A stretch of DNA of 54,526 bases, taken from the NCBI RefSeq assembly GCF_024137025.1, contig NZ_JAMYJR010000046.1:1-54526 (forward strand), written 5' to 3'. The notes under the pieces were generated by a model. That model searched no databases, was not told the origin of the DNA, and worked only from the letters and a program-made list of their open reading frames with translations. Position 1 is the stretch's first letter. Each line of letters begins with the position of its first letter. This stretch comes from Paractinoplanes aksuensis. GTDB taxonomy: Bacteria; Actinomycetota; Actinomycetes; Mycobacteriales; Micromonosporaceae. The position numbers and the translations under genes are program-made. This document shows positions 7,965-15,814 of the stretch, piece by piece.

Positions 7965-9286
7965 AGACCGCCGTCGTGCTGTTCACCCGCGACCTGCGGA
8001 TCCGTGACAACCCCGCCCTCGCCGCCGCCTGCGCCAACGCCGAGCAGGTCGTGCCGCTGTTCGTGCTCGACCCGGACCTGGGGAAACTCTCGCCCAACCG
8101 CACCCGGTTCCTGCACGAGTCGCTGGCCGACCTGCGGGCCGCGTTGCGCGAGAAGGGCGGCGACCTGGTCATCCGGACGGGCGACCCGGTGGCCGAGGCG
8201 ATCGAGCTGGCCCGCACGACCGGCGCCGAGGGCATCGGGATGGCGGCCGACGTCAGCCGGTACGCCCGGCGCCGCGAGGAACGGATGCGCCAGGAGTGCG
8301 AGCGGCACCGGATCGCGTTGCGGCTGTTTCCCGGCGTGACCGTGGTCAACCCGGGCGAGCTGCGGCCGGGCGGGGGCGGTGCGTCGTACCGGGTGTTCTC
8401 GCCCTACCACCGCGTCTGGCGGGCGGCCCAGTGGCGCGACGAGGCCGCCACCCCCACGAAGATCAAGCTGCCGCCCGGGGTGGCGGCGGGGCGGCTGCCG
8501 GCGATCCCCAAAGGCGAGTCGCCGGACGCTGCCCGGGGTGGCGAGACCGAGGCCCGGCGGCGGCTCACGACCTGGTTGAAGCACATCGGCCCGTATCCCG
8601 AGCTGCACAACGACATGCCGGCCGACGGCACCAGCCGGCTCAGCCCGTACCTGCGGTTCGGTTGTCTTTCGCCGTTGGAATTGGCCCAGGCCGCGATCAA
8701 GCAGGAGGCCGAGGAGTACGTGCGGCAACTCTGCTGGCGGGACTTCTATTACCAGGTCACGCTGGCCTTCCCGCAGTTGTCGACCAAGCCTCTGCGACCG
8801 AACGGCGACATCGAGTGGCGTGACGACAAGGACGCGCTGCAGCACTGGCAGGACGGAACGACCGGGGTGCCGGTGGTCGACGCGGGCATGCGCCAGTTGC
8901 GGGCCGAGGGGTGGATGCACAACCGCGCCCGCCTGATCACCGCGGCCTTCCTGACCAAACACCTGGGCGTCGACTGGCGGCCCGGCGTGCAGTGGTTCTT
9001 CCGCTGGCTGCTCGACGGCGACGTGCCGAACAACTCGGGCAACTGGCAGTGGGTGGCGGGCACCGGCAACGACACCCGGCCCTACCGCAAATTCAATCCG
9101 ATCCGTCAGGCCCAGCGTTTCGACCCGGAAGGCGTGTACGTTCGGCGCTACGTACCCGAACTCAAGGGAGTCGAGGGCGTCGCCGTGCACCAACCCTGGC
9201 GCCTGCCGGAGAAGGTCCGCCGCGACCTCGACTACCCGGGGCCGCTCGAGTCACACCGGGACGAAGCGGTGTGGCTGCGGCCGTGA
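7961..9286 (+). CDS. phr: Deoxyribodipyrimidine photolyase (CPD photolyase)
   Basis: 441 residues, full length for class I photolyase: N-terminal antenna-binding Rossmann domain (FTRDLRIRDNPAL) and C-terminal FAD domain. FAD and substrate motifs are intact, including WMHNRARLITAAFLTKHL, DGDVPNNSGNWQW and GTGNDTRPYRKFNP. It splits UV-induced cyclobutane pyrimidine dimers using blue light. The ATGA overlap with crtB suggests co-induction by light. Confidence 0.94.
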   Translation: MKTAVVLFTRDLRIRDNPALAAACANAEQVVPLFVLDPDLGKLSPNRTRFLHESLADLRAALREKGGDLVIRTGDPVAEAIELARTTGAEGIGMAADVSRYARRREERMRQECERHRIALRLFPGVTVVNPGELRPGGGGASYRVFSPYHRVWRAAQWRDEAATPTKIKLPPGVAAGRLPAIPKGESPDAARGGETEARRRLTTWLKHIGPYPELHNDMPADGTSRLSPYLRFGCLSPLELAQAAIKQEAEEYVRQLCWRDFYYQVTLAFPQLSTKPLRPNGDIEWRDDKDALQHWQDGTTGVPVVDAGMRQLRAEGWMHNRARLITAAFLTKHLGVDWRPGVQWFFRWLLDGDVPNNSGNWQWVAGTGNDTRPYRKFNPIRQAQRFDPEGVYVRRYVPELKGVEGVAVHQPWRLPEKVRRDLDYPGPLESHRDEAVWLRP

Positions 9287-9315
9287 CCCCGCCCGGTACG
9301 CCCGGGCGGGTCTCA

Positions 9316-9379
9316 GCGGGGCCCGCCGGTCCGTTGCGTCCGTCATAACGTCGTGGCTGACGGGCCCCGCGCCCTTTTT
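9316..9379 (+). terminator. Terminator of crtB-phr
   Basis: GCGGGGCCCG (9316-9325) pairs perfectly with CGGGCCCCGC (9361-9370), and TTTTT follows at 9375-9379. A second GC-rich hairpin (CCCGCCCG/CGGGCGGG) lies just upstream around 9289-9310 and could serve the convergent sigma-factor gene. Confidence 0.75.
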
Positions 9380-9392
9380 GTGCTGCCCGGTT

Positions 9393-10568
9393 TCAACGAA
9401 GATCAGACGCCCTCGACTCGAGATAGAGGCGCTCGGGCATGCTCAGTGTCAGCCGCGCGGCCAGCAGGTACTCGTCGCGGGCGGCGGTGGTGTCACCGGA
9501 GCGCTCGAGCAGGTGCGCGCGGACGGCGGCGATCCGGTGATGACCGGTCAGGGCGGCCTCCGCCAGCGCCCGCAGGCCGGCCTGCGGGCCGTCGACCTCG
9601 GCCTGGGCGACGATACGGTTCAGCGTGACCATCGGGCCCGGGGCCACCACCTCCAGCAGGCGGTACAGGGCCAGGATCTGCGGCCAGTCGGTGGCGCCGG
9701 GTTCGGCGTGCACGGCAGCGATCGCGGCCTGGAGCTGGAACGGGCCCACCTCGGTGTCGCGCAGGGCGGCGGTGATGATCTCGACGCCCTCGTCGATCCG
9801 GGCGCGGTCCCACAGTGTGCGGTCCTGCGCGGCCAGCGGCACCAGGCTGCCGTCGGGGCGGGTGCGGGCCGGGCGACGGGCATCCGTGAGCAGCATCAGC
9901 GCCAGCAGACCGGCTACCTCACCGTCGTGGGGCAGGCGGGCGTGCAGCTGACGGGTCAGGCGGATCGCCTCGGTGCTCAGTTCGACGCGGTGCAACGACG
10001 CGCCCGAGCTGGCGGTGTGGCCCTCGTTGAAGATCAGATACAGGACCTGGCGTACGCCGGGCAGCCGCTCCTCGAAGTCGGCCGGCAGCACGAAGCGGGC
10101 GCCGGCCTCACGGATCTTGCGCTTGGCCCGGCTGATCCGCTGACCGACGGTGGCCTCGGGCACGAGCAGGGCGCGACCGATCTCGGCCGTGGTCAGGCCG
10201 CCAACCGCCCGCAGGGTGAGCGCGACCTGGGAGAGCGGCGTCAAAGCGGGATGACAGCAGAGCACGAGCAGGGTCAGTTCGTCGTCACCGCGTACCGAAG
10301 GAATCGGATCGGGCGGCAGCGCCTCGCGCCGGCGGCGGGCCTCGTCGGAGCGCAGCAACTCGATGCGGCGGCGCGACGCGACCCGGATCAGCCAGGCCCG
10401 CGGATCGTCCGGCATCCCCTCACTGGGCCATTGCCGGGCCGCGGCCAGCAACGCCTCCTGCACCGCGTCCTCACTGGTGTCGAAGTCGCCGTAGCGTCGC
10501 ACCACCGCGCCCAGCACCTGCGGCGCGGCGGTCCGCAACACCTCTTCCAGAGGGGTCAGAACTCCCAC
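9393..10568 (-). CDS. ECF sigma factor with long C-terminal extension (YCII-linked, ECF42-type)
   Basis: About 391 residues. The N-terminal part has sigma region 2 (FDTSEDAVQEALLAAARQWP, PRAWLIRVASRRRIELLR) and region 4 (LRAVGGLTTAEIGRALLVPEATVGQRISRAKRKIR). The remaining ~200 residues form a helical, TPR-like extension of the DUF6596 kind, with RQVLYLIFNEGHTASSG. ECF sigmas of this type usually lack an anti-sigma factor and are paired with a DGPF/YCII protein, as here. The GTG start at 10568 overlaps the YCII gene by 13 bp. Confidence 0.85.
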   Translation of the reverse strand: MGVLTPLEEVLRTAAPQVLGAVVRRYGDFDTSEDAVQEALLAAARQWPSEGMPDDPRAWLIRVASRRRIELLRSDEARRRREALPPDPIPSVRGDDELTLLVLCCHPALTPLSQVALTLRAVGGLTTAEIGRALLVPEATVGQRISRAKRKIREAGARFVLPADFEERLPGVRQVLYLIFNEGHTASSGASLHRVELSTEAIRLTRQLHARLPHDGEVAGLLALMLLTDARRPARTRPDGSLVPLAAQDRTLWDRARIDEGVEIITAALRDTEVGPFQLQAAIAAVHAEPGATDWPQILALYRLLEVVAPGPMVTLNRIVAQAEVDGPQAGLRALAEAALTGHHRIAAVRAHLLERSGDTTAARDEYLLAARLTLSMPERLYLESRASDLR

Positions 10569-10948
10569 CCGCTCATGTCCAGGACCGGGCGCACCTCGAC
10601 CTCGGTGTTGGCCGCGTCGGGCACTTTGGCCGCCCACGCCACGGCCTCGTCGAGGCTGGGCACATCGATCAGGTAGAAGCCGGCCAGATGCTCCTTGACC
10701 TCGGCGTACGGGCCGTCCGAGATGATCGTCTCGCCGTCACGCACCTTCGTCTCTCCGTCGCGCACCGATACGAACCGGGCCAGCGACGGATCGGCCAGCC
10801 CTTCGCTCGCGACGTGCACGCCGGCCTCGGCCATTTCCTCGTTCAGCTCGAGGTGGCCGCGCCCGAAGGCGGTCCGCTCGGCGTCCGACATCTTGTCCCA
10901 GATCGCCAGGCTCCGCGGGTTGGACTGGATGAGAATCAGATATTTCAC
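10556..10948 (-). CDS. YCII-domain (DGPF) protein partnered with ECF sigma factor
   Basis: 130-residue small alpha/beta protein. It starts MKYLILIQSNP and carries the family core ISDGPYAEVKEHLAGFYLIDVPSLDEAVAWA. It has an internal duplication, SVRDGETKVRDGET, near residues 61-74. An AGGAG site lies 7 nt before the GTG start. The function is unproven; the recurrent coupling with ECF42 sigmas suggests a signalling or modulating role. Confidence 0.85.
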   Translation of the reverse strand: MKYLILIQSNPRSLAIWDKMSDAERTAFGRGHLELNEEMAEAGVHVASEGLADPSLARFVSVRDGETKVRDGETIISDGPYAEVKEHLAGFYLIDVPSLDEAVAWAAKVPDAANTEVEVRPVLDMSGWEF

Positions 10949-11040
10949 GGGTCAGCTCCTTTTCCTCACTCAGCATGTCGAAGCAGCCGGTCCGGCTTCG
11001 ACGTCCCGGGCGAAGTTTGCTGACAACGAAGGAGCACGAC

Positions 11041-11463
11041 ATGCGAGAGATCCGCGAAGTTATCGAGGGACGGGCGGCCCGGCTGAGCGAGGGCGACGTC
11101 CGGGGCTTCCTGTCCTACGCCGCCCCCGAGATGCTCCTGTACAGCCTGGCCCCGCCGCTCAGCGAGCGCGTCGGCAACACCGACCCGACCCCGACCGAGC
11201 AGTGGCTGGCCACGTTCGAGGCGCCGCCGCGGCGCGAGGTGACCCGGCTCGAGATCGCCGTCGACGGCGACGTGGCCTTCGCGACCAGCATCGACTCGAT
11301 GAGCGCGACCCCCAAGGGCACCACCGACGCGTTCACCCTCTGGTACCGGGTGACACTCGGTCTGCGCCGCGTCGACGGACGCTGGCTGGTCGTGCACGAG
11401 CACGAGTCGGTCCCGTTCCAGATGGACGGCTCGTTCGCCGCCGCCATCGACCTCGAGCCCTGA
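11041..11463 (+). CDS. SnoaL-like / DUF4440-type protein
   Basis: 140 residues with the cone-shaped NTF2-like fold: MREIREVIEGRAARLSEGDVRGFLSYAAPEMLLYSLAPPL, then a beta-rich half ending in DGRWLVVHEHESVPF. AAGGAG lies 7 nt before the ATG. Relatives are ketosteroid-isomerase-like enzymes or small-molecule binders; no substrate can be assigned. It is divergent from the YCII-ECF pair with about 90 bp between, so it may be a target of that sigma factor (inference). Confidence 0.8.
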   Translation: MREIREVIEGRAARLSEGDVRGFLSYAAPEMLLYSLAPPLSERVGNTDPTPTEQWLATFEAPPRREVTRLEIAVDGDVAFATSIDSMSATPKGTTDAFTLWYRVTLGLRRVDGRWLVVHEHESVPFQMDGSFAAAIDLEP

Positions 11464-11464
11464 C

Positions 11465-12361
11465 TCAGGCCCGCCGGGCGATCGCGTAGAGATCACGGGC
11501 CGGGCCGATGAGCTGGTCGGCGGCCCGCCACACGGCCTGCAAGCGGCGTTGCAGCGGGACTGCGGCCGGCACCGCCACGAGCGTGCCGGCCGTCAGCTCG
11601 GCCGTCACCGCCAATGAGCTGAGCACCGCCGCGCCCGACCCGGCGGCCACGGCGTGCTTGATGGCCGTGGTCGACGACAGTTCCAGCAGCGGAGCCACCG
11701 CGACCAGGTCACCGAGCGCCTGCTCGAACGCGCGCCGGGTGCCCGACCCGGCCTCCCGCGACACCATCGGGGCCTCGGCCAGCTCGGCCGCGGTGACCGC
11801 CCGGCGGCGACGGGCCCACGGATGGGCCGGCGCCACCACCACGGTCAGCCGGTCGGTCGCCACCACCTCGGCCTGCAGACCCGACGGCAGGTCGGGCCCC
11901 TCGACAAAACCGAGCTCGACCTGACCGGTGAGCACCGCGGCCGCCACATCGGCCGAGTTGGCTGCCTGCAACGTGACGGCCAGCCCCGGATGGGCCGCCC
12001 GCAACGCGACCAGCCAGGCCGGCAGCAGATATTCGGCCACAGTCTGGCTGGCCGCCACCGTGAGCCGGCTCTCATGGGTGGCCCGCAGCGCGGCCAGTCC
12101 CGCCGCCAGCGCCTCGGCCGCGTCGATGGCCGAGCGGGCCCAGTCGGCGACCAGCGCGCCGGTCTCGGTCAAAGTCGAACCCCGCGGCGTACGGTGCAGC
12201 AGCGTCAGCCCCACCCGGCGCTCGAGCTCGCGCAGGCGGGCGCTGGCTGCCGGCTGCGAGATGCGATGCTCGGCCGCGGCCCGCCCCACACTGCCCAGCC
12301 GGGCCACGCTGAGCAGCAGGTCGAACCCGGTCAGGTCGGCGGCGAACGACGGCAGAGGCAT
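11465..12361 (-). CDS. LysR-family transcriptional regulator
   Basis: 298 residues. The N-terminal winged helix is LLLSVARLGSVGRAAAEHRISQPAASARLRELERRVGLTLLHRTPRGSTLTETG (about residues 15-70), followed by a periplasmic-binding-protein-like effector domain. It is divergent from the TDT transporter gene with 11 bp between start codons, and a perfect palindrome covers both starts. It is therefore the likely regulator of that transporter. No ribosome site precedes the ATG; a leaderless transcript is plausible. Confidence 0.9.
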   Translation of the reverse strand: MPLPSFAADLTGFDLLLSVARLGSVGRAAAEHRISQPAASARLRELERRVGLTLLHRTPRGSTLTETGALVADWARSAIDAAEALAAGLAALRATHESRLTVAASQTVAEYLLPAWLVALRAAHPGLAVTLQAANSADVAAAVLTGQVELGFVEGPDLPSGLQAEVVATDRLTVVVAPAHPWARRRRAVTAAELAEAPMVSREAGSGTRRAFEQALGDLVAVAPLLELSSTTAIKHAVAAGSGAAVLSSLAVTAELTAGTLVAVPAAVPLQRRLQAVWRAADQLIGPARDLYAIARRA

Positions 12362-12375
12362 AACTGCAGGTTATG
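12359..12375. promoter_or_regulatory. Palindrome spanning both divergent start codons
   Basis: CATAAC-TGCAG-GTTATG is a perfect inverted repeat. Its left arm holds the complement of the LysR-gene ATG and its right arm ends with the ATG at 12373. CATAAC also resembles a -10 box on each strand, 6-9 bp from the opposite start. The form ATAAC-N5-GTTAT fits a LysR-type box, suggesting mutual control of both genes. Confidence 0.6.
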
Positions 12376-13476
12376 ACCTCAGGCGGAATCGTTGTCTACC
12401 GGGATGGTCAAGAAGGCCTCAGGGTTGAACCCATGTTCGGACCCAACTGGTTCGCCTCCGTCATGGGCACCGGGATCGTCGCCACCGCGGCCGCCACGCT
12501 GCCCGTCCAGGTGCCCGGCCAGCGCGCCTTCGCCACCGTGATGTGGCTGCTGGCCGCGTTGATCCTGGTCGCCGTCCTCGCCGCGACCGCCCGCCGCGGC
12601 ACCACCCACGCCGACGACCCGGTGCTGGTGCAGTTCTGGGGTGCGCCGCCGATGGCCCTGATGACCGTCGGCGCGGGCACGCTGCTGCTCGGCCCCGGCC
12701 GCTTCGCCATCACGGCGTCGTTCGTGCTGTGGGCCGCCGGCACGGTGCTCGGCCTGATCGTCGCGGTCGCCGTCCCGTACCGGATGATGACCCGCCCCGG
12801 CACCACGCCCGACGCGGCCTTCGGCGGCTGGCTGATGCCGGTCGTACCGCCGATGGTCTCGGCCGCGACCGGCGCCCTGCTCGTACCGCACGTCCCCGAC
12901 GGCCGCGACCTGCTGCTGGCCTGCTATGCCCTGGCTGGGATCAGCCTCATGGCGTCCCTGGTGGTGATCACGCAGATCTGGACCCGCCTGGTCAACCACC
13001 AGATCGGCGCGGCCCGCATGGTGCCGACACTGTGGATCGTGCTCGGCCCGCTCGGCCAGTCGGTCACCGCGTTCCACCTGCTGGGGCGCTCGGCCTCGGG
13101 CGTGCTGCCCGGCCCGTACGCGGAGGGTGCCCAGATGCTGGCCGTGCTCTACGGCGTGCCGGTTCTGGGGTTCGCCCTGTTCTGGGCGGCGCTGGCCGCG
13201 TCGATCACCATCCGGACCGCGCGCAGCGGCCTGCCGTTCTCGCTGACCTGGTGGAGCTTCACGTTCCCGGTCGGAACGGTGGTTACCGCAACCGGCGGCC
13301 TGGCCACCCGCACTGGTTCTCCCTTGCTCACCGTCCTGGCCGTGATCCTCTTCATCGTGCTGCTCACGGCCTGGACGGTCGTCGCCACCCGCACCCTGCG
13401 CGGCGTCCGCCAGGGAACGTTGTGGCGGGTCGCTCCCGCCGCAGTCACGCCACAGCCAGTGCCCGCAACGCGCTGA
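12373..13476 (+). CDS. TDT/SLAC1-family transporter (TehA-like)
   Basis: 367 residues with about ten transmembrane segments. The family N-terminal motif GPNWFASVMGTGIV is near residue 24, and later helices are of the C4-dicarboxylate/tellurite/sulfite exporter (TDT) family. The substrate may be sulfite, a dicarboxylate or an anion; it cannot be assigned. The start is ATG at 12373 if leaderless, or ATG at 12433 just before the conserved motif, with only a weak AGGG upstream. The 3' end overlaps the convergent HAD gene by 32 bp. Confidence 0.85.
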   Translation: MTSGGIVVYRDGQEGLRVEPMFGPNWFASVMGTGIVATAAATLPVQVPGQRAFATVMWLLAALILVAVLAATARRGTTHADDPVLVQFWGAPPMALMTVGAGTLLLGPGRFAITASFVLWAAGTVLGLIVAVAVPYRMMTRPGTTPDAAFGGWLMPVVPPMVSAATGALLVPHVPDGRDLLLACYALAGISLMASLVVITQIWTRLVNHQIGAARMVPTLWIVLGPLGQSVTAFHLLGRSASGVLPGPYAEGAQMLAVLYGVPVLGFALFWAALAASITIRTARSGLPFSLTWWSFTFPVGTVVTATGGLATRTGSPLLTVLAVILFIVLLTAWTVVATRTLRGVRQGTLWRVAPAAVTPQPVPATR

Positions 13477-14071
13477 CGCAGTCCACCCCGGTTACGGTTG
13501 GCCGATAGGCGACGTCGGCCGGCCAGGCGCGCCCGGCCGACACCCAGGCGGTGCGCAGGCCGGCGGCCAACCCACCCCCGATGTCGTACGCGGGGTGATC
13601 GCCCACCATCCAGCCGCCCTCGGCCAGGTCCGCGCCGACCGAGGCCGCCGCGATCTCGAAGATCCGCCGATCCGGCTTGCGTACCCCGGCCCCCTCCGAG
13701 ATGGTCCACCCCGCCACCAGTTGATCCAGCCCGGTACGGCGCAGCTTGGCTTCCTGCTGGGCGACCGTGCCATTGGTGACCACCACCGGCACGAACCCCG
13801 CCGCCGTCACTTCCCTCAGGGCGGCGTCGACCCGGGGGTCGGGCGCGAGCTGCTCGACCATTCCGGCCCGCAGCTCCACCAGCATCTCCGCGGCATCCAG
13901 CGAATACCGCTCGGCGATCACGCCGGCCAGCTCGTCCCGGGTCCGGTACCCGTCCCGATCCTGCTCGACCAGCCATGGCACTTCGCTTGCCCCGAACCGC
14001 CCGAGAGCCCAGGCCGCATACGCCCCCGCCCGATCGATCAGCGTGTTGTCCAGATCAAGTAGCAACAGCAT
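13445..14071 (-). CDS. HAD-superfamily hydrolase
   Basis: 208 residues. Motif I is LLDLDNTLID (D6, D8), with a helical cap, motif II VVTNGT, motif III lysine in RKPDRRIF and motif IV GGWMVGDHPAYDIGG. These are the catalytic residues of a Mg-dependent phosphatase of the YjjG/phosphoglycolate type; the substrate is unknown. The ATG at 14071 has GAGGAAG 8 nt upstream. It overlaps the convergent TDT gene by 32 bp. Confidence 0.88.
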   Translation of the reverse strand: MLLLLDLDNTLIDRAGAYAAWALGRFGASEVPWLVEQDRDGYRTRDELAGVIAERYSLDAAEMLVELRAGMVEQLAPDPRVDAALREVTAAGFVPVVVTNGTVAQQEAKLRRTGLDQLVAGWTISEGAGVRKPDRRIFEIAAASVGADLAEGGWMVGDHPAYDIGGGLAAGLRTAWVSAGRAWPADVAYRPTVTGVDCVSALRALAVA

Positions 14072-14167
14072 CAATCGATCTTCCTCTCGCGGCTTCGATG
14101 TGATCGGCTGGCCGGCCTTTGCCGAGATCGACTTGGGGCCGGGCGGGAAGCGGGCACGGGACCAGGG

Positions 14168-14195
14168 TTGAAGCCTGGTGTGTCGTCGATAAGAG
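14168..14195 (+). promoter_or_regulatory. Candidate promoter TTGAAG / TAAGAG
   Basis: TTGAAG (14168-14173) and TAAGAG (14190-14195) are separated by 16 bp and lie about 60 bp before the GTG of the next plus-strand gene. The sequence CGTCGAT occurs twice nearby. Confidence 0.4.
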
Positions 14196-14253
14196 TGGAC
14201 TGAGCAGCAACGTTCGTCGATCTTGTTCGGTCGGGTGGGTTGAGGAGGACGGC

Positions 14254-14568
14254 GTGTTGACATTCACGAACGCGGCGGAGCAGGCGGCCTGGGGCATGGC
14301 CGAGGCGCTCTGCGAGAAAGCCTTCGCCGCGATGAAGAGCGCCGAAGAGGCGCAAGAGATGTTCCGGGCCGGGCGGATGGCGATGCGCCGGCAGTTCAAG
14401 GCGCGCGGCCTGTCCGAGGTCGACGCGGCCATCCGGTGGAAGAGCACCGCCCAGGCGCAGGCCGCCCTGGCCGACCACGAGTTCTACATGTCGCTGGCGT
14501 CAATGTACAACGAGGCCGCGACCGCCCAGTACGCCAAGGCCCTCTACCTCAAGAACGGCAAGGGCTAA
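14254..14568 (+). CDS. Hypothetical helical protein
   Basis: 104 residues, not recognised. It is almost entirely alpha-helical and Ala-rich, with alternating charge (ALCEKAFAAMKSAEEAQEMFRAGRMAMRRQFKARG), and ends with ALYLKNGKG. No signal peptide or membrane segment. The GTG at 14254 is preceded by GAGGAGG. Its stop overlaps the convergent next gene by four bases. Confidence 0.65.
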   Translation: MLTFTNAAEQAAWGMAEALCEKAFAAMKSAEEAQEMFRAGRMAMRRQFKARGLSEVDAAIRWKSTAQAQAALADHEFYMSLASMYNEAATAQYAKALYLKNGKG

Positions 14569-14954
14569 GCCGCTCGGTGGCGCAACGTCGCCACCGTCGA
14601 GCCGGCCAGGGCGAGCAGGCAGTCGGGCAGTTGGCCGTCGGCGATCGCGGCGCCGAAGAGGGCCTCGGCCGTCGGGATGTCGCCGTTGGCGTAGGCGCTG
14701 ATGAAGCGGGCCACCCACCGCTTGTCGTAGCGCGCGTCGTCGATGCCGGGGAAGTCGAGCGTCCACGCGCCGCCCGCGGGCACCTGGCCGACCATGGTCG
14801 CGGCCAGGCACCAGGCGACGTCGTAGGCCCCGACGATGCCGGATCGGTCGACGACCGAGTCGAACGTGCCGACCACCGCGTCACTGTCGCCGCTCAGCGC
14901 ACTCTGGAGCACGAGTGCCGCGTCGTCGATAGCGTGCTGTGGTACCTCGGTCAC
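14565..14954 (-). CDS. Hypothetical protein
   Basis: About 129 residues, not recognised. The sequence is soluble, with recognisable stretches DAVVGTFDSVVDRSGIVGAYDVAWCLA and YDKRWVARFISAYANGDIPTAEALF, suggesting a helical repeat protein. The GTG start at 14954 is a guess; no ribosome site is seen. It lies downstream of the thioesterase gene on the same strand, 52 bp away. Confidence 0.6.
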   Translation of the reverse strand: MTEVPQHAIDDAALVLQSALSGDSDAVVGTFDSVVDRSGIVGAYDVAWCLAATMVGQVPAGGAWTLDFPGIDDARYDKRWVARFISAYANGDIPTAEALFGAAIADGQLPDCLLALAGSTVATLRHRAA

Positions 14955-15006
14955 GAGAAAGAAGGTACGTGGAACGGTCAAGGTCTGCGCGCTGAGACCC
15001 CGGAAT

Positions 15007-15423
15007 TCACGCCCCGCGCAGCAGGCAGGTGATGCGCGCGGTGCAGACCCGTTCGCCGCTGTCGTCGGTGATGACGATTTCGTACGTCGCCATCGTGCGC
15101 CCCCGGTGCACCGGAGTGGCCACCCCGGTGACGACCCCGGACCGGGCCGACTTGTGATGGGTGGCGTTGATGTCGACGCCCACGGCGAACGGCCGGTCGA
15201 CCGTCTGCCCGTGCATGACCGCCCCCACCGACCCCAGCGTCTCGGCCAGCACGCAGGAAGCACCGCCGTGCAGAAGCCCGTACGGCTGGGTGTTGCCTTC
15301 GACCGGCATGGTGCCGACGACCCGTTCGGCCGACGCCTCGCTGAGCTGAATGCCCATCCGCGCGCCGAGCGATCCGCCGCCGTCGGTGAAGAGCTCCTGC
15401 ACACTGTCGGCCGCTATGTCCAT
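15007..15423 (-). CDS. PaaI-type hotdog thioesterase
   Basis: 138 residues, single hotdog domain. The signature YGLLHGGASCVLAETLGSVGA (about residues 48-68) carries the family's catalytic HGG region, followed by VGVDINATHHKSARSG. It probably hydrolyses an acyl- or aryl-CoA thioester; the substrate is unknown. The ATG at 15423 is chosen; an in-frame ATG 9 nt upstream is also possible. Confidence 0.85.
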   Translation of the reverse strand: MDIAADSVQELFTDGGGSLGARMGIQLSEASAERVVGTMPVEGNTQPYGLLHGGASCVLAETLGSVGAVMHGQTVDRPFAVGVDINATHHKSARSGVVTGVATPVHRGRTMATYEIVITDDSGERVCTARITCLLRGA

Positions 15424-15517
15424 TCGATGAACGTTACCGGCGACGCTCGGCTCGCGGCGCTGTGACTTGGGTCTTACTCTTCCCTGCGACCGTGTACGCG
15501 ATATGCCGGGAGGCCTC

Positions 15518-15766
15518 ATGACCGAGCCGCAGGAGATCGTCGAGACGCGTGGGAGCGAGCGCGTCGACCTCATCGCCCAGGACGCCAACGGCGATGGCAA
15601 GACCGACGTGTGGGTGTCCGACACCGACGGGGACGGCAAGCCCGACCTGTTCCAGTTCGACACCGACGGGGACGGCAAGGTCGACATCACGATGGTCGAC
15701 CTCGACGAGGACGGGAACCCCGACATGATCGTCGACGGGGACGGCGGGATCCCGCCGAAGGTCTAG
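15518..15766 (+). CDS. Small acidic protein with four calcium-type Asp loops
   Basis: 82 residues. After about 20 residues come four near-tandem Asp loops: DANGDGKTD, DTDGDGKPD, DTDGDGKVD and DLDEDGNPD, each of the DxDxDGxxD kind found in dockerin, thrombospondin-3 and EF-hand loops. The spacing of 12-13 residues, without flanking EF helices, argues against classic EF-hands. No signal peptide is visible, so the protein appears cytosolic. A GGGAGG site lies 4 nt before the ATG. Calcium binding is inference. Confidence 0.7.
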   Translation: MTEPQEIVETRGSERVDLIAQDANGDGKTDVWVSDTDGDGKPDLFQFDTDGDGKVDITMVDLDEDGNPDMIVDGDGGIPPKV

Positions 15767-15770
15767 GCCC

Positions 15771-15811
15771 GGCCGCCTCCTCCTCCGGCGCATCCGAGGA
15801 GGAGGCAGCCG
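15771..15811. terminator. Hairpin between convergent genes
   Basis: GCCGCCTCCTCCTC pairs with GAGGAGGAGGCAGC around a short loop. It lies between the convergent Ca-loop and KptA genes and probably serves both. There is no T run. Confidence 0.55.
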
Positions 15812-15814
15812 GTG

